From Anisus vortex (taxonomy: Eukaryota; Mollusca; Gastropoda; Planorbidae), in NCBI GenBank assembly GCA_949126835.1, contig OX421506.1, forward strand, positions 19,221,215-19,285,214: a stretch of 64,000 nt of DNA. Reading direction: 5' to 3'. Positions within the stretch are counted from its first letter, which is position 1, and the number at the start of each line of letters is the position of its first letter. A model generated the notes under the pieces. It had not been told where the DNA came from. It saw nothing but the letters and a program-made list of their open reading frames with translations, and ran no database searches. This document shows positions 55,083 to 64,000 of this stretch, one piece after another. Both the position numbers and the translations under genes were made by a program.

Positions 55083-55293
55083 CAGGGATCGGCAAACCTA
55101 CGGCACGCAAGCCAGACTTGGCACGCACAAGGATTTTCAGAGGCACGCGAAATACACACAAAAACTCAATGGAAGTCTTTTCTACAAGAAAATTGATTGG
55201 TGGTGTAGGCTGACTTTCTCTGGCTGTTGGCACACTGGATGAATTAGAAATCCCCCTTTTGGCAAAATATTGACAAAATGTTGCCAATCCTTG
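55083..55293. mobile_element. hAT-type MITE (family H1), 8-bp TSD
   Basis: A 211-bp element with termini CAGGGATCGGCAAACC and TTGCCAATCCTTG, flanked by GTATAGAT (55075-55082) and GTATAGAA (55294-55301). Contains GCCAGACTTGGCACGC and GTTGGCACACTGGATGAATTAG. Confidence 0.85.
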
Positions 55294-55330
55294 GTATAGA
55301 AATTAAGAGAAGTAAAAAAAAGTAACTTAC

Positions 55331-55437
55331 GTTGACTGTAGGCTCCATCACATGATCGTTAATCTCAACACGCGCGGCATTGAGTTTAGTATCCACCAAT
55401 CCAGTTGAAGAATTAGACAACACAACATTTGTCTCCC
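55331..55437 (-). other. Candidate coding exon, unrecognised
   Basis: The minus strand is open for about 35 codons reading ETNVVLSNSSTGLVDTKLNA, then ARVEINDHVMEPTVN, ending exactly at a consensus 5' splice site AAC|GTAAGT. Composition is protein-like. The upstream acceptor would be GAGGGGAG, with only a weak pyrimidine tract, and a TGA lies just before it. The frame is short enough to occur by chance. I recognise no family. Confidence 0.2.
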
Positions 55438-57474
55438 CTCAAACATAAAATTGTTTTTATGTGAACATGTTTATATTTACGGTTTCCATATCAACGTGCT
55501 CAACCAGATTTGTCTGGAATGTTTGGAATTCATGGCACCCGAAATTCTTTACATCACGAAATACACTCACAACCCCTTTGATATATTAATAGTTCTCAAG
55601 GTCATCTGTTAGCATAGCAACGCGACTTCAACAAAAAAAGAACAATAAACTTGCATCTACTACTATTTTAACCTGTAAGTTACGACATTACAACAACACG
55701 TCTAATCTATCCGTTTCACGCCAAAATTAGATATTGACAAATCACCTGGGCGTGACTTAGTCTGTCCAGAATGTTCGAATTCTAAGAAAACCAACAAGAA
55801 AATTAATTAATATATTTACGTTTTTAAATAACATTTTGGCCTACCTACATTTTTCTTTTTTTTTAATCCTATAGAATTCCTAGTCTATAACAAGTTGGTT
55901 TAATTCCCGCATCAATAAACTCAAAGAAAACAAAGAAAGTTCGATGCGCGTGAAGTCTCTGCGCCGGTTTATAAATAGCTTCAAATCAAGCAGACGATGA
56001 CCTAAATACGATCAAACACACAAACAAAACAAAGAAAGAAACAACAAATAATTAAATCCACGTGGGCTAGATTCGCACCTATAATTTGTACACGTTTTAG
56101 AAGTTCCAGACAGAAAAGAGAAAAAACTCTACTAGCTGATTGGTTGTGAGTCTTTCGCGCAGAATGTGAGGGAAAAACGAGGGCTAAAAAAAAATCAAAA
56201 AACGAGAACGTATCCGAGGAACTTGTTGAATACGTGTGATTTGGTGAGCGCTACATACATGCCAGCAAGGATGACGTAACGTGAGAAAAATCACGCTACC
56301 AGGATTCTTACATTGGCTCTTAACTTTTTTTTTTGTTGGTGGTGTTTGGTGCCGGGGGGATGAAGGGAGTGAATTCCTGCGTGGGAAAAAATGTGTATCA
56401 GTTTGCCAGGTACATAGCCATGCAGATATTTGCTGTTTAAAGGCGTTGCTTATGTTTTTGTTAAAATAATTTAGGATCGTTATATTTATTTTTTCTTTTT
56501 TGTCTATTCTGTAATGAAAAACACATAGGCATACGCTCACTCACCAATTTACTATTTTGTTTACACACAATTATCTCACTAACTCCAACAGTCATTTACT
56601 ATATAAAAAGAAATCACTCGCTAAATCGCTTACGCAATCTCTAACTAATTCACACAAAAACTACGTATTCACTCACACTAAATTTACTTGTAAAAATATT
56701 CAATTTTTTTAACTCATGCATTCCCTCACCCAGCCACTCATTCAGTTACTCATTCAGTTACTCATTCACTATCATTTATTCACTAGATGGACACACCTAC
56801 CACTTAAAATATACACATATTAAAAACACATACATATAGCTCGCAGTCTTATACAATTGTTTTTTATATATATTTTTAACGCAAACAAAACACAATTATA
56901 ATCTCTATTATGAAATTATTTCATCGTGTCTTAAAGTGCATATAAAATCTAGTCTAGAGTCTAAAGTCTAAACAATATATATATAAGTCGTTTATAGAGG
57001 TCTAGTTTTTAATCATTTATCATCATTTCCACTTACTGTCATTTTTTCTAAGTATCATCGTTTGAGTTCGTGTTAGACGTTTTTGGTGGGTTTGTTTTTA
57101 TATTTTCTTCTCAGTTCTAAAACTTTCTCAATCGACCTCTGGTATACCCAGTAAGTAACGTCCAGTTTCATTCTGCTAAATGTCATAGATCAGACGCCCT
57201 CATCTACTCAAGGAAAATGCCACTCGTTCGGTTCCTCGGGTTAAAGACTGACGGAGTTTTTGTGGGCTATTAATACGTCACGTTGTGTCATCGTCACTTG
57301 ATTGGTAGATAGTCTCAAGGTCAAGTGATCCAAGTGATTTCTTTCTTTTAAAAATGGTGAGCAAAGATAGAAGGGCGGCTGGAGAGTCCCTACAATATTA
57401 TGATTGATATATTTAATTTGATTTAGAAAGCGAGTAAGTAAAATATTTCCTGTCATGCCTTGTTAATTCATAGA
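55438..57474. other. No gene seen
   Basis: Long AT-rich stretch. CATTCAGTTACT repeats near 56736-56775. The short ORFs at 56184-56540 and 57241-57456 are unconvincing. Confidence 0.5.
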
Positions 57475-57600
57475 CCTAGTGAGGCAGCGTCCCCAAAAAT
57501 TTAGAACAAAGTGATTGTGTGGCCATCACAATGATGTCTTTACTTTCCTCATTTAATGTCGGGTTCCTATGAAAATTGGGTAGACTAAGAAATAATATTT
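57475..57600 (-). mobile_element. SINE-A fragment
   Basis: Plus strand CCTAGTGAGGCAGCGTCCCC, GTGATTGTGTGGCCATCACA, CTCATTTAATGTCGGGTTCC, GGGTAGACTAAG matches the reversed SINE-A body with a small internal change. Confidence 0.55.
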
Positions 57601-57679
57601 ACATTAATTCTACATTTATTGAAGAGTCATATAAGACGAAAATTCCGGATTTGTAGATTTTAAACACATGTTACTGTCT

Positions 57680-58050
57680 GTGTTATTTCTTTCTCTCTCT
57701 CTCTCATATTTCTCTTTTTTTTAAATCTCTCTCTCTCTCTTTCTCTTTCCAATTCTCTTCATTGTGCCACCACCAAAACACAATTAAGCTCAATCTCTTT
57801 GACTTTATTCCCTTATCCTGCTTCATTGCCTTTTGTCTGTCTGTATCTTTCTCCCCATCCCATAATTTCATTTGCTGATCTCTCTATCTCTCCCCAACCT
57901 TTTTCTTTTCTCGAACCACTACCTCTGTAAATCTCTATATTTTCTCTCTCACTCTAATTCTGTTTACTAGTTCTGAAGATAAGTGCGGTACATTTTTTTA
58001 TTCGACCTATCGCTCTCTCTCTCTCTCTCTATCTATATATATATATATTT
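57680..58050. repeat. CT-rich polypyrimidine stretch
   Basis: (CT)n segments at 57691-57745 and 58012-58030 separated by looser pyrimidine-rich DNA, then (TA)n. Confidence 0.75.
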
Positions 58051-58149
58051 ATATATATTTATTTCTTTATGAATCTCTCTATATCTATCCTCAATCAATC
58101 TATCACCTATCTTAATCATATGTCTATCTAACTCTCAATCTCTCTTTTT

Positions 58150-61100
58150 TCGCTAGTAATCTGACTATCTATTATCTATCTATCATCTATCTATCATCTA
58201 CCTATCATCTATCATCTATCATCTATCTATCATCTATCTATCATCTATCTATCATCTATCTATCATCTATCTATCAATCTATCATCTATCTATCATCTAT
58301 CTATCATCTATCTATCATCTATCCATCATCTATCTATCATCTATCTATCATCTATCTATCATCGATCATCTATCTATCATCTATCATCTATCTATCATCT
58401 ATCTATCATCTATCATCTATCTATCATCTATCCATCATCTATCTATCATCTATCTATCATCTATCATCCATCTATCATCTATCTATCATCTATCTATCAT
58501 CTATCTATCATCTATCTATCATCTATCTATCATCTATCTATCATCTATCTATCATCTATCTATCATCTTTCCATAATATATCTATCATCTATCTATCATC
58601 TATCATCTATCATCTACCTATCATCTATCATCTATCTATCATCTATCTATCATCTATCATCTATCTATCATCTATCTATCATCTATCTATCATCTATATA
58701 TCATCTATCTATCATCTATCTATCATCTATCTATCATCTATCATCTATCTATCATCTATCTATCATCTATCTATCATCTATCTATCATCTATCTATCATC
58801 TATCTATCATCTATCTATCATCTATCTATCATCTATCTATTATCTATCTATCATCTATCTATCATCTATCTATCATCTATCTATCATCTATCTATCATCT
58901 ATCATCTATCTATCATCTATCATCTACCTATCATCTATCATCTATCTATCATCTACCTATCATCTATCATCTATCTATCATTTATCTATCATCTATCTAT
59001 CATCTATCTATCATCTATCTATCATCTATCCATCATCTATCCATTATCTATCCATCATCTATCTATCATCTTTCTATCATCTTTCTATCATCTATCTATC
59101 ATCTATCTATCATCTATCTATCATCTATCATCTACCTATCATCTATCATCTATCTATCATCTATCTATCATCTATCTATCATCTATCTATCATCTATCTA
59201 TCATCTATCTATCATCTATCTATCATCTATCTATCATCTATCTATCATCTATCATCTATCTATCATCTATCTATCATCTATCTATCATCTATCTATCATC
59301 TATCTATCATCTATCTATCATCTATCTATTATCTATATATCCTCTATCTATCATCTATCTATCATCTATGTATCATCTATCCATCATCTATCTATCATCT
59401 ACCTATCATCTATCATCTACCTATCATCTATCATCTATCTATCATCTATCATCTATCTATCATCTATCTATCATCTATCTATCATCTATCATCTACCTAT
59501 CATCTATCATCTATCAATCATCTATCATCTATCTATCATCTATCTATCATCTATCTATCATCTATCTATCATCTATCATCTATCATCTATCATCTATCAT
59601 CTATCTATCATCTATCTATCATCTATCTATCATCTATCTATCATCTATCTATCATCTATCTATCATCTATCTATCATCTATCTATCATCTATCTATCATC
59701 TATCTATCATCTATCAATCATCTATCTATCCTCTATCTATCATCTATCTATCATCTATCTATCATCTATCATCTACCTATCATCTATCATCTATCTATCA
59801 TCTATCTATCATCTATCATCTATCTATCATCTATCTATCATCTATCTATCATCTATCTATCATCTATCCATCATCTATCTATCATCTACCTATCATCTAT
59901 CATCTACCTATCATCTATCATCTATCTATCATCTATCATCTATCTATCATCTATCTATCATCTATCTATCATCTATCATCTACCTATCATCTATCATCTA
60001 TCAATCATCTATCATCTATCTATCATCTATCTATCATCTATCTATCATCTATCTATCATCTATCATCTATCATCTATCATCTATCTATCATCTATCTATC
60101 ATCTATCTATCATCTATCTATCATCTATCTATCATCTATCTATCATCTATCTATCATCTATCTATCATCTATCTATCATCTATCTATCATCTATCAATCA
60201 TCTATCTATCCTCTATCTATCATCTATCTATCATCTATCTATCATCTATCATCTACCTATCATCTATCATCTATCTATCATCTATCTATCATCTATCATC
60301 TATCTATCATCTATCTATCATCTATCTATCATCTATCTATCATCTATCTATCATCTATCTATCATCTATCTATCATCTATCTATCATCTATATATCATCT
60401 ATATATCATCTATCTATCATCTATCATCTATCTATCATCTATCATCTATCTATCATCTATCTATCATCTATCTATGATCTATATATCATCTATCATCTAT
60501 CTATCATCTATCATCTATCTATCATCTATCTATCCTCTATCTATCATCTATCTATCTATCATCTATCATCTATCCATCATCTATCTATCATCTATCTATC
60601 ATCTATCATCTATCTATCATCTACCTATCATCTATCATCTATCTATCATCTATCTATCATCTATCTATCATCTATCTATCATCTATCTATCATCTATCCA
60701 TCATCTATCCATTATCTATCCATCATCTATCTATCATCTATCTATCATCTATCTATCATCTATCTATCATCTATCTATCATCTATCTATCATCTATCTAT
60801 CATCTATCTATCATCTATCATCTACCTATCATCTATCATCTATCTATCATCTATCTATCATCTATCTATCATCTATCTATCATCTATCTATCATCTATCT
60901 ATCATCTATCTATCATCTATCTATGATCTATATATCATCTATATATCATCTATCTATCATCTATCATCTATCTATCATCTATCTATCATCTATCATCTAT
61001 CTATCATCTATCTATCATCTATCTATGATCTATCATCTATCTATCATCTATCTATCATCTATCATCTATCTATCATCTATCTATCATCTATCTATCCTCT

Positions 61101-61700
61101 ATCTATCATCTATCTATCTATCATCTATCATCTATCCATCATCTATCTATCATCTATCATCTACCTATCATCTATCATCTATCTATCATCTATATATCAT
61201 CTATCTATCATCTATCTATCATCTATATATCATCTATCTATCATCTATCATCTATCTATCATCTATCTATTATCTATCTATCATCTATCTATCATCTATC
61301 TATCATCTATCTATCATCTATCATCTATCTATCTATCTATCTATCATCTATCTATCTATCATCTATCATCTATCCATCATCTATCTATCATCTATCTATC
61401 ATCTATCATCTATCTATCATCTATCTATCATCTATCTATCATCTATCTATCATCTATCTATCATCTATCTATCATCTATTTATCATCTATCAATCATCTA
61501 TCTATCATCTATCTATCATCTATCTATCATCTATCTATCATCTATCTATCATCGTTCTATCATCGTTCTATCATCTATATATCATCTATCTACCACCTGT
61601 CTACATTTCGTCTGTCTACCTATCATCTATCTACCACCAGTCTACATATCATCTGTCTACCTATCATCTATCTACCATATATCTAGCATCTATTACCTAT
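58150..61700. repeat. ~3.5-kb CATCTATCTAT satellite-like array
   Basis: The main unit is 11 bp (CATCTATCTAT), mixed with 7-bp units (CATCTAT) and variants (CTACCTAT, CCATCATC, CAATCATC, CCTCTATC). It decays at both edges; the right edge turns into CTGTCTACC units near 61600-61680. Three long plus-strand ORFs (up to 369 codons, SIYHLSIIYLS) are periodicity artefacts. No coding function is proposed. Confidence 0.97.
59390..60360. repeat. Higher-order duplication of ~480-487 bp inside the array
   Basis: The variant marker CAATCATC occurs at 59515 and 60002 (487 apart). The marker TATCCTCTATC occurs near 59729 and 60209 (480 apart), in the same surrounding order of 7- and 11-bp units. The 7-bp difference equals one short unit. 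Confidence 0.8.
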
Positions 61701-61959
61701 CTTTCATTCTCTCTCAATTAACCCTCCCAGCCTAAAGAATTTCAATACAAATGACAAGTCAAGACAAAGCCAAACCAAGTTTATATTTAGACATGAAGTC
61801 TGTAGGCTCTGGACCAATGAGATTCACTGTTGACAAATCGTTTCCACTCAAGACTATCTTATTAAACATGCGTCTTTTGAAGAAAAAAAAAACAAGAAAA
61901 ACAACAACAACAACTAGATTACAAACAATGAGAGAAAATACCCAGATCGATGCGACGAT

Positions 61960-62250
61960 TTTGATTGGCTAAAACCGCATCAGACTTTGCATCACGTGAC
62001 CCGCACGTAGAACGCTATTTCTGGAACACCTAGATTCACGCGCGGATATAGATCGGCATGCGCAAGCGTGGACAAACCAGGGATGTTCTGGATGTAAATA
62101 TAGGACTATATAAAAAAAATGATCCGTTAGAAGGGCAGGGTGGGGCGGGGGGGGGGAGGGGGGCTATAAATAGGATACAAATATAGTATTCGGCTAATAA
62201 AAGCTAGCCAATGAGCGGGCTGCCTCTGTAGTCATGTATACGTCATCAAC
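61960..62250 (+). promoter_or_regulatory. Promoter-like cluster: CCAAT boxes, E-box, TATA box, CRE
   Basis: GATTGGCT (61963-61970), TCACGTGAC (61992-62000), TATAAATA in GGGGGCTATAAATAGG (62165-62172), GCCAAT (62207-62212) and TACGTCA (62239-62245). CpG content is raised at 62025-62070. No downstream ORF follows; a SINE-A begins at 62396. Could be a true promoter whose first exon is unrecognised, or chance. Confidence 0.25.
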
Positions 62251-62395
62251 AGTCGTAATGGGGGAAATTGTGATGGTATGGGAAAGTCTTAATAAATATA
62301 TATAAACGATTTTTTACATACGTTTGAAACTGAACATTAATCCTATAATAGTTGGATTTTTTTAAATAGTTCATTGGTTGTATTGACTGTGACAC

Positions 62396-62636
62396 TGTGT
62401 TAGGTAGGCAGCGCTTTCGTCAGGCGAACCGAAGGTTCTGGGTTTGAATCCTCGTGAAGGCTAGGCTTTGTTCCCGGGGTCTGGAGGGTGTCCCTTTGTC
62501 TACCCAACTTTGATGGGGTGTACCTAACATTCGATAGAAATTGTGTTGAGCACACAATCACCGTGAATGCCGTGGGCACGAAAACTGGTGAACTCTGCTT
62601 CACCGGCTCTAAGGATAAATTCTGTTCGGAGTAGAA
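62396..62636 (+). mobile_element. SINE-A, most complete copy
   Basis: The tRNA-like head ends with box B GGTTTGAATCC (62441-62451; one change) and TCGTGAAGGCTAGG. The body is GGTCTGGAGGGTGTCCCTTT, CAACTTTGATGGGGTGTACC, GAGCACACAATCACC, ATGCCGTGGGCACGAAAACT, GGTGAACTCTGCTTCACCGG. The 3' end is CTAAGGATAAATTCTGTTCG. Box A has decayed, so it is probably transcriptionally dead. Confidence 0.75.
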
Positions 62637-63190
62637 TTTTGGGTTTAGGTTATTGAACTTATTTCATTTTGAGACAATGCTATTTAAATGTACAGTTCAT
62701 TAGTTTTAGTTTTTTAAACATGAAGGGTTGTTTTTTATTTAAATTAAATTTTAAATCATATGATTTTTTAAAAATCAGCCATTGAATCAGTGACGTACAG
62801 CAGACAGGTGGCTCATGGAGCTACGAGCAACAAAGACACGTTACCGGGACGTTCCGCCAGATAAGTCGCACATTTAACTGTTTGAACCACGCTTAACTTC
62901 ACGATGGCATCTGGCTATAGCTGGATTGTAAAGTGATGCGTTTGACATTATTTATCTTCACTGTTTGGCCCAACTGTGTGTTTAAACGCTGAAATGCGTC
63001 CGAATTTCGGTCTGAGGAAAAAGTGTTTTGTATTTTGAATGTAGGGAACTTGTCTGAAGACTTAATATGGATTTAACCAATAAATATAATACCAATACAA
63101 TTTCCTTGTTGTTTTCCAGCCTCATCGAGTAAATTTTCATGTAGCTACATTGATGTTCTCTTAAGTGGAAGATGACAATAAAATATTTTT
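62637..63190. other. No gene seen
   Basis: AT-rich with no supported feature. Confidence 0.45.
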
Positions 63191-63302
63191 TTCGAGCCAC
63201 TCTTACGAGAAGATTGTGTGACCAATCAGAATGCCCCGCAAGTTTTTATTTTCTTAAACTAATGTGGGATAAGTAAATAACGTTGGGTAGACCTAGAGAC
63301 TT
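63190..63302 (-). mobile_element. SINE-A fragment, diverged
   Basis: Plus strand AGATTGTGTGACCAATCAGA, TTAAACTAATGTGGGATAAG, GTTGGGTAGACCTAGAGAC follows the reversed SINE-A order. Confidence 0.5.
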
Positions 63303-63664
63303 TTTGAACACGATAAAGCTCGACATTTTCGAATTTTAACCCAAGATAACCCCGTAGATTGTAAACCAGCCTCTTCGCAACCGTACGCAATACTTAATCG
63401 TACAACCCGACGTCAAGCTGCGAAATTTTTTTAGGCCATAACCGATTAGCGCTGAGATCTAATTTAAATACAGGTGACTGGGAGTGGCTTCATTACTTGC
63501 AAGCTGGGGTGTGCAGAAAATCGATTCCGCCCCGACCACCACCACCCCTTTGTATCCTCTGGCACGAGCCTGGGGGCTCAGATCCCTGGGGAGGAAAAGT
63601 CTGCTAGCACCTTGGTGCAGATGAAAACAAAGGACACCACAGACAAACACCTAAAACAATAACG
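63303..63664. other. No gene seen
   Basis: A 63-codon minus-strand frame and a 62-codon plus frame overlap at 63459-63662; neither is recognisable. Confidence 0.4.
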
Positions 63665-64000
63665 CATGAGTCGGCAACCTTTTTATATTATAATGTGCCG
63701 AAGTAACACTTCTAAATTATTCAGTGTGCCGGCAGCATAAAAGTCACCCTGCTCTTTACTTGAGAGGAGACTTGAATTGAGACTTTCAAATTGAGGGGTT
63801 CATGTTATCATACCACTTCCAGCCTAACTGGTTTGATATTACTAAAACTTTCTTAGATGTAGATATTGTTTTAAGAGGAGGGATGTTGGTGATTTTAAAA
63901 TGCATCAAGTTGAATATTAAACATTTAAAAGATGCTCATGAAAATGTGCCCAATTGAGGATGGAAGCTGCTAGGAATTTGCTCTTTTACTTTCAAGCTTT
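63665..64000 (+). mobile_element. hAT element with transposase segment, cut by window end
   Basis: Starts GAGTCGGCAACC with the H1 right-type terminal sequence (AATGTGCCGAAGTAACACTT, TTCAGTGTGCCGGCAGC). From about 63810 it runs parallel to 33.83-34.03 kb: GCCTAACTGGTTTGATATTA, GGTGATTTTAAAATGCATCA, GCTGCTAGGAATTTGCTCTT. The window stops just before the position of the FGSTYxCEQ motif. Confidence 0.55.

Noticed and set aside
58150..61735. Three long ORFs (369, 150, 270 codons) rich in Ser/Ile/Tyr/His/Leu
   Set aside because: They follow exactly the 11/7-bp satellite periodicity, have no non-repeat domain and are explained by the scarcity of stops in the repeat.

Overview
This window looks like non-coding, AT-rich nuclear DNA from an animal. 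There is no prokaryotic gene organisation, no long conserved ORF and no CRISPR array. It is dominated by micro- and minisatellites, tRNA-derived SINEs, decayed LINE 3' ends and hAT-type DNA transposons. The repeat style (tRNA-SINEs, long GATA-type arrays, poly-G tracts, an over-represented TAGGCCTA palindrome) would fit a lophotrochozoan, perhaps a gastropod mollusc. That placement is inference from general appearance and is low confidence.

Layout. 0-7 kb: a LINE end, SINE-A copies, a 21-bp in-frame minisatellite (1.9-2.4 kb), a hAT MITE and a recent ~325-bp tandem duplication carrying TTTAGAG arrays (6.0-6.66 kb). 7-22 kb: mostly unremarkable DNA with a GATA/GACA array at 12.2 kb, a full SINE-B at 15.3 kb, a LINE end at 18.2 kb and a minisatellite at 21.2 kb. 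22-33 kb: a possible exon, a GATA-motif cluster, a 20-bp array, a four-fold ATTGGCTG module, MITEs and two retrotransposon tails with a shared 3' signature. 33.4-35.7 kb: the best-preserved mobile-element structure, a decayed hAT element with recognisable transposase C-terminus and a second MITE nested inside. 36-52 kb: more MITEs, 13-, 9-, 14-, 31- and 65-bp arrays, SINE-A copies and four LINE tails. 55 kb: a MITE with near-perfect target duplication and a possible minus-strand exon. 58.15-61.7 kb: a ~3.5-kb CATCTATCTAT array with internal higher-order duplication. 62-64 kb: a promoter-like cluster, a complete SINE-A and a second hAT transposase fragment cut off by the window end.

The clearest relationship between elements is a shared 3' tail in SINE-B and the resident LINE, which suggests the LINE machinery mobilised the SINE. 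The small hAT MITEs probably depended on an autonomous hAT related to the one at 33.4 kb. I found no convincing complete protein-coding gene and no clearly new biological system. A few exon-like and regulatory-like stretches are listed with low confidence.
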